The notes beneath the pieces were generated by a model, which ran no database searches, was not told the origin of the DNA, and saw nothing but the letters and a program-made list of their open reading frames with translations. Both the position numbers and the translations under genes were made by a program. Source: Pseudonocardia acidicola (GTDB lineage: Bacteria > Actinomycetota > Actinomycetes > Mycobacteriales > Pseudonocardiaceae). Taken from it: 64,000 nt of DNA. The stretch lies in the NCBI RefSeq assembly GCF_012911935.1, contig NZ_JAAXLA010000005.1, positions 102,565 through 166,564 on the forward strand, written 5' to 3'. Shown here one piece after another: positions 1 to 7,672 of the stretch; the stretch's first letter is position 1; every line of letters begins with the position of its first letter.

Positions 1-136
1 TCGGCGTGCTGCGGCCCGTCACCGGCTTGACCGAGGCCGACGGCCGGTCCCGACGGGCCCCGAGTTCATCGGCCACGTCCGCTGGGCGTCGACGCCACGG
101 CCGCGCACGTGGGGCATACCCTGGTATCAAGATCAC

Positions 137-658
137 GTGCCTCAACCAGGACAGACAGCGTTGGTGCTGCCGGTTCCTGCTGCTGATCCGCTGCTGACGG
201 CGGTGGCAGCCCAGTACCCGGACACGGTGCGCGAGGGTCTTCCCGCGCATCTCACGGTGCTGTATCCGTTCGTGCCGGCCGACGAGTTGGACGCGTCGGT
301 CATCGAGGCGTGCGCCCGGATCGTGGACGGTCTCGCGCCGCTTCCCGTGCGCTTCGCACGTTGCCGGGCGCGACCCGGGTTGATCTACCTGGCCCCCGAG
401 CCGCCCGACCAGGTGCAACGACTACTCGAGGCGGTCTGGGCGAGGTGGCCCGACATTCCCCCCTACGGTGGGAAGTACGCGGACGCCTCGGCCCACGTGA
501 GCATCGCTCTCGGCCCCCAGGAAGCGGATCGGGACGCGATCGTGCGCCTTGTCGAACCGCTCTTGCCGATCAAGTCGCGGCTTGCGGAACTCCAGGTCGC
601 AGTACTCGGTGAGGGAGGCTGGGCGATTCGCAGCAGACTTCCGTTTGGCGGTCGGTGA
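137..658 (+). CDS. 2H phosphoesterase (2'-5' RNA ligase family)
   Basis: A 173-residue cytosolic protein with the two HxT/S motifs of the 2H phosphoesterase superfamily: HLT at residues 38-40 and HVS at 120-122, each in a hydrophobic strand. Members act on 2',5' or cyclic phosphodiester bonds in RNA or nucleotides; the substrate here cannot be told from sequence. The length is normal for the family. The start is GTG; the reading frame has no better start near the first motif. It stands alone before an insertion-sequence scar, so its context is not informative. Confidence 0.8.
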   Translation: MPQPGQTALVLPVPAADPLLTAVAAQYPDTVREGLPAHLTVLYPFVPADELDASVIEACARIVDGLAPLPVRFARCRARPGLIYLAPEPPDQVQRLLEAVWARWPDIPPYGGKYADASAHVSIALGPQEADRDAIVRLVEPLLPIKSRLAELQVAVLGEGGWAIRSRLPFGGR

Positions 659-732
659 GGTCAATATCCCGCAGCGGTTCGATCCTCGGTTGCAGCGATG
701 CGCCGGTCAGCGAAGGCCTGCGAGACTCTCGC

Positions 733-822
733 CAACTGTCGACGGCGGCTCCAGACTGACCCCCTAGCGTCGGATTGGGATTGACCCCCTCTGCTCGACA
801 CTGAGGGGGTGTTGTCCGTGGA
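733..822 (+). mobile_element. IS21-family left-end remnant
   Basis: The stretch carries TGTCGACGGCGGCT and repeated TGACCCCCT blocks, which I recognise as typical of IS21-family ends, and runs to a GTG at about 818 in the place where istA would start. The istA frame is lost immediately; an IS5-type transposase fragment on the other strand begins at the same point. It is read as a truncated end left by nested insertions. The assignment rests on remembered family ends. Confidence 0.45.
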
Positions 823-829
823 TGCTGCT

Positions 830-1233
830 GGCCTTACCCCGGTCGGTCGGGTTGCGACCGGTCAGCTCGCCCCCCCTTTTCGCCCGCACCGACTTCGCCC
901 GCACCGACACCGCGTCGATGCGGGCGCGTGACCAGTCCAGCAGTTCGGCCTCGGACAGCTCGTCGAGCACCCGCCGGTGCAGCCGGTCCCAGACCCCGGC
1001 GGCCTCCCACTCCCGCAGCCGACGCCACGCGGTGTGCCCGGAGCCGCAGCCCAGCTGCGGGGGCAGGTCGCGCCACCGGCAGCCGGTGTGCAGCACGAAC
1101 AGGATCCCCTCCAGCGCGGCCCGGTCGTCGATGCGCGGGCGCCCACCCGGGCCGCAGGACGGGGCGGGATCAACGGCTCGATCAGCTCCCGGAGCCGATC
1201 CTCGACCAACCGCTGCTGCTTGCGTACCGCCAC
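830..1233 (-). pseudogene. IS5-family transposase, N-terminal fragment, frameshifted
   Basis: The fragment starts like an IS5-type transposase (MAVRKQQRLVEDRLRELIEP), then continues in another frame through GGRPRIDDRAALEGILFVL and the GCRWRDLPP motif to TGRNPTDRGK. The change of frame lies near 1150. The protein then runs out into unrelated sequence at about 835, so the DDE catalytic domain is mostly missing. A five-residue tandem duplication (SVRAKSVRAK) at about 885-915 is another sign of decay. It cannot support transposition. Confidence 0.8.
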
Positions 1234-1365
1234 GCCGAATGAAGATCAACGATCAAGGCGTGCAGATCACGTACCGACACGCCAGGTTATGACACCAGGT
1301 CTTAAGGCAGCGGGCCTGAGTAGGGCGGCCAGGTTGGTGCTGGATGAGGTGGCCTGATGCTCCCT

Positions 1366-2577
1366 TCAGCGAGCGGCGAGTTCCCGACGGGCCAGGGCAT
1401 CGCGATGAACCTCGTCGGGTCCGTCGGCGAGGCGTAGGTAGCGGGCCTGCGACCACAGCATTGCCAGGGGCAGGTCCTGGCTGACGCCGGCGCCGCCGTG
1501 CACCTGGATGGCCTTGTCGATGATCCATTGCACGGTGCCGGGTGCGGCGACCTTGATAGCGCTGATCTCGGTGCGGGCGGCCTTGGCGCCGGCGGTGTCC
1601 ATCATCCAGGCGGCCTTGAGGGTGAGCAGCCGCAGTTGCTCGATCCGGACGCGGGATTCGGCGATCCAGTGTCGGATGATGCCCTGGTCGGCGAGTGGTT
1701 TACCGAACGCGACCCGGCGGTTGGCGCGGTCGCACATGAGTTCCAGGGCTCGTTCGGCCATGCCGATCAGGCGCATGCAGTGGTGGATGCGGCCCGGGCC
1801 GAGGCGGGCCTGGGCGAGGGCGAAACCGCCGCCGCGTTCACCGAGCAGATTGGCCGCGGGGACCCGGGCGCCGTCGAAGACGATCTCGGCGTGGCCGCCG
1901 TGGGCGCCGTCGTCGAAGCCGAAGACCTCCAGGCCGCGGAGCACCTCGACTCCGGGGGTGTCCCGCGGGACGAGCACGATGGACTGTCTGCGGTGGGCGG
2001 GGGCGTCGGGGTCGGTCACGCCCATGACGATGAGCAGCCGGCATTGCGGGGCGAGGGCGCCGGTGGACCACCATTTGCGGCCGGTGATGGTGAAGCCGTC
2101 GCCGTCGGGGGTGATACGGGTGCTGATGTTGGTGGCGTCGGAGCTGGCCACGTCGGGCTCGGTCATGCAGAACGCGGATCGGATCCGGGCGTCGAGCAAC
2201 GGCTCCAACCAGTCCTGGCGCTGCTGCTCGGTGGCGGCGATGGCCAGCAGTTCCATGTTCCCGGTGTCGGGAGCGGCGCAGTTCAGCGCCTCGGGGGCGA
2301 TGAGCGGACTGCGACCGGTGATCTCGGCGAGTGGGGCGTACTGGGCGTGGCTGAGCCCGGGGCCGTAACGGGGGTCGGGCAGGAACAGGTTCCACAGCCC
2401 GCGGCGGCGGGCCTCACGGGTCAGCTCGGCCATCACCGGTGGCCGGTCCCATCGGTTCTCTGCGCCGGCGGTCTGTTCGTGGAACACCGGCTCGGCCGGG
2501 TAGACGTGGCTGTCCATGAACTCGAGCAGCTGCTCGCGCAGGTGCTCGGTCTTCGGGTCGTGGCCGAAGTCCATCAA
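1366..2577 (-). CDS. Acyl-CoA dehydrogenase, ACAD10/11-like
   Basis: A 403-residue FAD enzyme of the acyl-CoA dehydrogenase family. Visible motifs are the flavin-binding FCMTEPDVASSD (136-147), QVHGGAGVS (358-366) and DGPDEVH (385-391), the last typical of the ACAD10/11 and FadE36-like branch rather than of short-chain beta-oxidation enzymes. It is the last gene of a five-gene operon and overlaps the kinase-like gene before it by 4 bases (ATGA), so the two are probably translated together. In ACAD10/11 and LvaC such a protein removes phosphate from a 4-phosphoacyl-CoA to give an enoyl-CoA. That role is inferred here from the pairing. Confidence 0.88.
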   Translation of the reverse strand: MMDFGHDPKTEHLREQLLEFMDSHVYPAEPVFHEQTAGAENRWDRPPVMAELTREARRRGLWNLFLPDPRYGPGLSHAQYAPLAEITGRSPLIAPEALNCAAPDTGNMELLAIAATEQQRQDWLEPLLDARIRSAFCMTEPDVASSDATNISTRITPDGDGFTITGRKWWSTGALAPQCRLLIVMGVTDPDAPAHRRQSIVLVPRDTPGVEVLRGLEVFGFDDGAHGGHAEIVFDGARVPAANLLGERGGGFALAQARLGPGRIHHCMRLIGMAERALELMCDRANRRVAFGKPLADQGIIRHWIAESRVRIEQLRLLTLKAAWMMDTAGAKAARTEISAIKVAAPGTVQWIIDKAIQVHGGAGVSQDLPLAMLWSQARYLRLADGPDEVHRDALARRELAAR

Positions 2578-3662
2578 TCCTCCAGGCAGGCGTGACCGCG
2601 CTCGACGACGTGCGGCACCAGGCCGCCGATGCGGTCGAAGCCGGCCCCGACGGTCTCGCCGCGGGTGTGCCGGTAATGGATGCCCTCGCAGATCACCGCG
2701 AGCTTGTAGTGGGCGAAGGCGAGGTACCAGGACAGCGCGCCGAGGTCGGCTCCGGTGCCGGTCGCGTACCGGTCGAGCAGTCGGGCGCGGCGCGGAAACG
2801 CAGGATGGTCGCCCGGGGTGGCGGTGATGACGGTCTCCAGACCGCTGACCCCGTCCCAGAACATGATGGTGGCGGCGAGGTCGGTGAGGGGATCCCCGAG
2901 CGTGGCCATCTCCCAGTCCAGGACCGCGCGCACCCGCGCCGGGCCGTGGGCGTCGATGATGACGTTGTCGAGCCGGTAGTCGCCGTGCACGATCGCGGCC
3001 GGCGCCTGCGGCGGGGTGGTGGCGACGAGCCGGTCACCGAGCCGGTCGAATCCGGGGATCTCGCGGGAGCAGGAGGCGTCGAGCTGGGCTCGCCAGCGGC
3101 GCAGCTGACGGTCGAGGTAGCCGGCGGGCCGTCCGAAGTCTGAGAGGCCGACGGCCGCGGGATCGGTAGTGTGCAGCGCCACGAGGGCGTCGATCAGGGC
3201 GTCGGCCATCTTCGTGGCCGTGGCGCGGGAGCATGCGGCGAGCTGGTCGTCGTCGCGGTGGACGATGCCGTCGACGTGCTCCATGAGGTAGAAGGGCGCC
3301 CCGATGACATCGGAGGTGTCGCAGCGGGTCACGGTGCGCGGCACCGGGACCGCCGAGTCGGCCAGCGCGGTGAGCACGCGGTGTTCGCGGCTCATGTCGT
3401 GCGCCGTGGCCAGCACGTGCCCAAGCGGGGGGCGGCGTAGCACCCAGCGGTGGATGTCGTCGGTGACGGAGTAGGTGAGGTTCGAGCGCCCGCCGGCGAG
3501 TAGCCGGGCGCGCAGCGGGCCTGCCGGGTGTGCGCCGGTGTCGGGCAGCTGGCGCAGGTGGCGCGCGAGGGCGGTGAGGTCGAGTCCGGGCAGGTCGGGA
3601 GCCGCGGGGGCCGTGCCGGAGCCGGTGGCTCCGGCACGGCCCGCGCGCGGGACGGTGTTCAC
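2574..3662 (-). CDS. APH-family kinase, partner of the acyl-CoA dehydrogenase
   Basis: A 362-residue member of the aminoglycoside phosphotransferase fold. It has a nucleotide loop GGRSNLTY (57-64), the catalytic loop HGDYRLDN (226-233, catalytic Asp228) and the metal-binding DWE (249-251). This subgroup is fused to or paired with acyl-CoA dehydrogenases (ACAD10/11 N-domain, LvaA), where it phosphorylates the 4-hydroxyl of hydroxyacyl-CoAs; it is not expected to be a drug-resistance enzyme. Its stop overlaps the start of the dehydrogenase gene, and only 10 bases separate it from the reductase gene upstream. Confidence 0.85.
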   Translation of the reverse strand: MNTVPRAGRAGATGSGTAPAAPDLPGLDLTALARHLRQLPDTGAHPAGPLRARLLAGGRSNLTYSVTDDIHRWVLRRPPLGHVLATAHDMSREHRVLTALADSAVPVPRTVTRCDTSDVIGAPFYLMEHVDGIVHRDDDQLAACSRATATKMADALIDALVALHTTDPAAVGLSDFGRPAGYLDRQLRRWRAQLDASCSREIPGFDRLGDRLVATTPPQAPAAIVHGDYRLDNVIIDAHGPARVRAVLDWEMATLGDPLTDLAATIMFWDGVSGLETVITATPGDHPAFPRRARLLDRYATGTGADLGALSWYLAFAHYKLAVICEGIHYRHTRGETVGAGFDRIGGLVPHVVERGHACLED

Positions 3663-3672
3663 GTCGTGCGGC

Positions 3673-4761
3673 TCACTTCGCCGGCGGGAGGACGCGGCGC
3701 TCGATCAGGACCCGCAGCCAGTGCCGGAAGGATTCCTCGGTGTCCCAGGTCTCGGTGAACCCGGCCTGCTTGATCTTCACGGTGCTGACGAAGGCCGGAG
3801 GCGGGGGCTCCTCGGCGCCGTAGGCCATGCAGAAGTCGGCGTAGTGGTGCGACTCGCCGAGGATGTCGGTGATGCTGTTCTGCCGCAGCCCGTACTTGGC
3901 GACGATCTTGTCCCACACGTCGGCCTTGGTGGGCAGGTACTCGCCCAGCGACACCGGCTTGTCCGGGCCGAGCTCGACGCCGAGCTCCTCGGCGAACGCC
4001 GGCCACAGGTCACGCCAGGCGAAGACCTCGCCGTTGGTGAGGTTGAAGTGCTGGCCCGCCGCCGCGGGCGTCTCGGCGGCCCAGCGGATCGCCCCGGCCA
4101 CCAGCCGGCAGTCCACGGCCTCCCAGACGTAGGGGATCCCGCCGGGGAAGCCGAAGGGGCGGCCCTCCTCCTTGCAGATCGCTGCGTAGACGCCGATGAC
4201 CGGGGGCAGGTTCATCACCACGCCGGTGCTCGGGCCGACGATCAGCTGCGGGCGGAAGATCGTGACGTCGAAGCCCTTGGCCGCGGACTTGTCCTTGATG
4301 TAGTCCTCCTGCAGCCAGTAGAAGTTCGCGTGGTCGTCCCGTGGGAAGCGCTCGCGGGCCGGCACGGGCATCGGGTGCAGGTGGATGCCGTAGGCCTTCG
4401 TTCCCTGCAGCAGCGTGACGTGCTTGAGATTCGCGACCTCGGCCAGCGGTTCGATCAGGTTGCGCAGCATGGCCAGGTTGGTGTCCATCTGGTCCGGCTC
4501 GGTCCAGCCCGCGATCAGGCCCGGCTTCTCGTAGACCGCGGTGTAGACCACGTGCGTGACCCGGCTCAGCCCCTGGACCGCCGCCTGTGTGCCGGCCTCG
4601 TCCTGCAGGTTGATCGGGAGGTGCTGGAAGGGCTTGTCGCTGAACACCTCGGGCTTGCGCCGGGAGACCGCGATGACCTCCCAGCCGTCGTCGAGGAACT
4701 TGTCGACGGTGGCGGCGCCGACCAGACCGCTGGCCCCGGCGATGAGAACGGTATTCGCCAT
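3673..4761 (-). CDS. PRISE-like SDR (enone 1,4-reductase type)
   Basis: A 362-residue extended SDR with an N-terminal nucleotide site GASGLVG (9-15). The PRISE signature is present: Lys122 in GTKAYG and Tyr148 in HANFYWLQEDYI, matching the catalytic Lys and Tyr of plant progesterone 5beta-reductase/iridoid synthase proteins. Those enzymes reduce the C=C bond of enones with NADPH. The length is usual for the family. It sits in the operon between an acyl-CoA ligase and a kinase-like gene, so reduction of an unsaturated ketone or similar intermediate is likely. The actual substrate is unknown. Confidence 0.82.
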   Translation of the reverse strand: MANTVLIAGASGLVGAATVDKFLDDGWEVIAVSRRKPEVFSDKPFQHLPINLQDEAGTQAAVQGLSRVTHVVYTAVYEKPGLIAGWTEPDQMDTNLAMLRNLIEPLAEVANLKHVTLLQGTKAYGIHLHPMPVPARERFPRDDHANFYWLQEDYIKDKSAAKGFDVTIFRPQLIVGPSTGVVMNLPPVIGVYAAICKEEGRPFGFPGGIPYVWEAVDCRLVAGAIRWAAETPAAAGQHFNLTNGEVFAWRDLWPAFAEELGVELGPDKPVSLGEYLPTKADVWDKIVAKYGLRQNSITDILGESHHYADFCMAYGAEEPPPPAFVSTVKIKQAGFTETWDTEESFRHWLRVLIERRVLPPAK

Positions 4762-4794
4762 TGCGCTCTCTCCTGTGAGTAGGCGTGGAGAAAC

Positions 4795-4824
4795 TGCGGC
4801 GCCGGCCGGATGGCCGGCGCCGCA
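4795..4824 (-). terminator. Strong hairpin inside the catabolic operon
   Basis: Two perfect 13-base arms (TGCGGCGCCGGCC and its complement) flank a 4-base loop in the gap between the ligase stop and the reductase start. There is no T-run, so it is not a standard intrinsic terminator. It could lower expression of the last three genes or stabilise the mRNA end; which one is not visible from sequence. Confidence 0.5.
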
Positions 4825-4876
4825 ATGGGTGTCGAGCGGTGCGCCGGGCCCACGGGGGCGAGCCCGGCGCGTGGAG

Positions 4877-6532
4877 TTAGCCGCGGGTGCGCAGTTCGCG
4901 GCGGAGCAGCTTGCCGGTGACGGTCTTGGGGATGTCGTCGAGGATCTCGACCTGCCGCGGGTACTTGTAGGCGGCCATGCGTTCCTTGGTGAACGCGATC
5001 AGCTCCTCGGGAGTGGCCGTCTTACCCGGGCGCAGGCTCACGAAGGCCTTGACGGTCTCGCCGCGGTACTCGTCCGGCACCCCGACCACAGCGGCCTCGC
5101 GCACCGCGTCGTGCTCGTAGAGCACGTCCTCGACCTCCCGTGGCCACACCTTGTAGCCGCCCGCGTTGATCTGGTCCTTCTTGCGGTCGACGATGTAGAA
5201 CCAGCCCTGGGCGTCCATGTAGCCGACGTCGCCGGTGTGCAGCGCCCCGTCGGGCAGCGCCTTCGCGGTTTCGCCGGGCTTGTTCCAGTACCCCGCCACG
5301 ACCTGGGGGCCGGCGGTGACCAGTTCGCCGATCTCGCCGGGTGGCAGGTCTTTGCCCTCGTCGTCGACGATGCGGACCACGGTGTTGTAGATCGGCACCC
5401 CGACCGAGAGCGCCCCGGAGGCCGGGTCGACCGGCGCCTCGGCGCCGAGCGGGACGGCGTGCGAGGGCGAGGTCGTCTCGGTCAGCCCGTAGATGTTGTG
5501 GATGTAGTGCCCGAACGTGTCCTGGAACGCCGTGACCGTGCTCGGGGGGATCGGGGCGCCGCCGGAGTAGATCTTCGTCAGGCTCGCGAGGGCGTCCTTG
5601 TCCGCGTTCGGCGCGTTCATCAGCGCGATGAACACGGTGATCGAGCCGACCGTGAAGGTGGCCTGCTCGGCGTGGATGGTCTCGATCGTCACCGCCGGGT
5701 CGAGCCGGTACATCAGCACCAAGGGGGCCCCGACCAGCAGCGAGATGGCGATGTGGCCGACCAGCCCGGTGATGTGGAACAACGGGGCGATGCCGAGGAT
5801 CACGTCGTCCGGGCCGAGGCCGATCCAGTCCCGGTAGGTCTGGGCGTTGAACACCACGTTGCGGTGCGTGGTCATCGCGCCCTTCGGCGGGCCCGTGGTG
5901 CCGGAGGTGTAGGTCAGGAACGCCACGTCATCGGGTCCGAGCGAGACGGCAGGCGGGGCCTGGCCGCGGAACCGCTGCAGCAGCTCGGCCATGTCGAGGG
6001 TGCCCGCGCAGGCGATGCGCTCGACGCCGGCGAAGATCCGCGGGTCGTTGCGGGTCTGGTACTCCAGCTCCGAGGTGGTGATCACCGTCCGCACATCGGT
6101 GTTCGGCACCACCGTGGCGGCGACGTCGCGATACAGGCTCTCCAGGCACACCAGCACCGTCGCGCCGGAGTCGGTCAGGAGCTGTTCGAGCTCACGCTCC
6201 TTGTTCATCGGGTTGATCGAGACCGCGATGCCACCGGCCTTCCAGGTCCCGATCTGGGCGATGACGAACTGCGGCACGTTCTGGGCGTAGATCGCCACCC
6301 GCTCCCCGGCGCCGAACCCGGCGTCGGCCAGCCCGGCGGCGAAGGTGTCGGTCAGCTCGTCGAGCTCGCGCAGGGTGATCCGGCCGTCGAAGTAGCGGAT
6401 GGCGTCCGCCTCCGGGGACCGGGCCACCGATGCGCGGAACATCTCGACGGCGTTGTCGAACTCGACCGTGATCTCTGCGGGCTGGCCCGGCGCGTACCGG
6501 TCCAGCCACGCCTTGTCGTCGTACACGCTCAT
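4877..6532 (-). CDS. Acyl-CoA ligase (AMP-forming), class I adenylating enzyme
   Basis: A 551-residue ANL-superfamily ligase that would activate a carboxylic acid as its CoA thioester. The phosphate-binding loop YTSGTTGPPKG lies at 208-218, the adenosine motif YGLTETTSP in the middle, and the C-terminal catalytic lysine in KTVTGKLLRREL. The reading frame extends 92 codons upstream, but the ATG at 6532 has GAGAGG before it and gives the usual family length, so I chose it. It is 11 bases from the cyclase gene, the second gene of the operon. Substrate chain type cannot be read from the sequence. Confidence 0.9.
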   Translation of the reverse strand: MSVYDDKAWLDRYAPGQPAEITVEFDNAVEMFRASVARSPEADAIRYFDGRITLRELDELTDTFAAGLADAGFGAGERVAIYAQNVPQFVIAQIGTWKAGGIAVSINPMNKERELEQLLTDSGATVLVCLESLYRDVAATVVPNTDVRTVITTSELEYQTRNDPRIFAGVERIACAGTLDMAELLQRFRGQAPPAVSLGPDDVAFLTYTSGTTGPPKGAMTTHRNVVFNAQTYRDWIGLGPDDVILGIAPLFHITGLVGHIAISLLVGAPLVLMYRLDPAVTIETIHAEQATFTVGSITVFIALMNAPNADKDALASLTKIYSGGAPIPPSTVTAFQDTFGHYIHNIYGLTETTSPSHAVPLGAEAPVDPASGALSVGVPIYNTVVRIVDDEGKDLPPGEIGELVTAGPQVVAGYWNKPGETAKALPDGALHTGDVGYMDAQGWFYIVDRKKDQINAGGYKVWPREVEDVLYEHDAVREAAVVGVPDEYRGETVKAFVSLRPGKTATPEELIAFTKERMAAYKYPRQVEILDDIPKTVTGKLLRRELRTRG

Positions 6533-6543
6533 CGGAGTGCCTC

Positions 6544-7512
6544 TCAGCGGATGGCGATGGGGTTCACCGGGGCGCCGGTGCCCTTGACGACCTTCAGCGG
6601 CGCGGCGGCGTAGAGGAAGCTCCAGCGCCCGTCGGCGGCGCACGCGTCGGCCAGGTCGTCGAGCCAGGCGATCTCGGTGAGGGTGACGCCCAGGTTGCGC
6701 ATCAGCGCGCAGTGCAGCGGCAGCGCGATCCCGCTGTCGGGCTCGTAGGTGACCTCGTTGGCGATCGTGTCGGTGACCAGGTTGGGGATCTCCGTCCGCT
6801 GGAACCACTCGACGAGCTCGCGGGAGTAGGTCAGACCGGGCTCGTTGAAGCCCTCGTAGAAGCTCTCCTTGCTGTCGATCTGGTACCAGTACTTCATCCA
6901 GCCGGTGCGGATCAGCAGGATGTCGTGCGGCTCGATGGTCACGCCCTGGGCCTTGGCGGCGGCCTCCAGGTCGTCGTGGTCGAACGTCTCACCCTTGTCC
7001 AGCCACTGCTTGCCGCGGTGGCGCGCCATGTCGATGAGCACCCCGCGCCCGACGACGCCCTTCTCCGCGATCGGCAGCACCGAGGCCTTGTCCATCGCCT
7101 CGACCGTGGTGCGGGCGTCGTAGCCGTTCCACAGCTTGCCGTCGTACCAGACGTGGCCCAGCGCGTCGTACTGCGTGGAACCCTGCAGGAAGATCAGCGC
7201 GGTGTCGTCGGCGTAGTGCAGCCCACCGGGGAACTGCGGGGCGCCCTCGCCGTCCCAGGTCGACTCGTCCATCACGTTCTGCCGCTGGATGCCCTCGCGG
7301 CCGGGCCACAGCGGGTCGCCGGGGCCGTCGGTGCGGCCCATCTGGATCTGCAGCGTGAACACCTCGCCGGAACGGATGTGCTGCACACCACGCAGCACCT
7401 CCCCGGCGTCGAGGTAGTTGAGGCAGCCCAGCTCGTCGTCCGGACCCCACTTGCCCCAGTTGCTCGGGGCGTCAGCGCCCAGGAACTCTCCCATCGCGGG
7501 GGCGTCAGACAT
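6544..7512 (-). CDS. Cyclase-family metal-dependent hydrolase
   Basis: A 322-residue protein of the cyclase/kynurenine-formamidase-like family (PF04199). The characteristic metal-site region is present as GSTQYDALGHVWYDGK, with Gln where the classic motif has His, a variant common in bacterial and fungal homologues. Family members hydrolyse amides, esters or ring systems. As first gene of the operon it could open a ring or lactone before CoA activation, which is inference. The ATG at 7512 has AAGGAG in front and is preferred over an ATG nine codons upstream. Confidence 0.8.
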   Translation of the reverse strand: MSDAPAMGEFLGADAPSNWGKWGPDDELGCLNYLDAGEVLRGVQHIRSGEVFTLQIQMGRTDGPGDPLWPGREGIQRQNVMDESTWDGEGAPQFPGGLHYADDTALIFLQGSTQYDALGHVWYDGKLWNGYDARTTVEAMDKASVLPIAEKGVVGRGVLIDMARHRGKQWLDKGETFDHDDLEAAAKAQGVTIEPHDILLIRTGWMKYWYQIDSKESFYEGFNEPGLTYSRELVEWFQRTEIPNLVTDTIANEVTYEPDSGIALPLHCALMRNLGVTLTEIAWLDDLADACAADGRWSFLYAAAPLKVVKGTGAPVNPIAIR

Positions 7513-7641
7513 CGTCGTCTCCTTACAGCTACTGAACACTTGCGGCCAGGGCGAGCGTTCGCACGGCCCGCGTTTAGCAGATGATGCAGGTCACCCTTCT
7601 ACCCGTCAATACCCGGATGACTTGCCAGCAGAGCCACATAT

Positions 7642-7658
7642 GTTCAGTTAAGCTAAAC
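7642..7658. promoter_or_regulatory. Candidate operator between divergent operon and regulator
   Basis: The palindrome GTTCAG-TTAAG-CTAAAC lies 14 bases before the XRE-TetR gene start. A related copy, TGTTCAGTAGCT read on the minus strand (about 7527-7538), lies just before the cyclase gene, and a 9-base arm GCGTTTAGC at 7570-7578 repeats the right half in inverse orientation. The layout is that of an autoregulated divergent TetR system. Binding is inferred. Confidence 0.5.
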
Positions 7659-7672
7659 GCGAGCGAGAGGGG

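Noticed and set aside
2574..3662. Aminoglycoside resistance enzyme
   Set aside because: The APH fold is there, but pairing with an acyl-CoA dehydrogenase and the motif context fit the LvaA/ACAD10-type kinases instead.
4556..6613. 685-residue plus-strand open frame
   Set aside because: It is antisense to the acyl-CoA ligase and reductase genes, has low-complexity Arg/Gly/Val composition and no domain; long antisense frames are common in GC-rich DNA.
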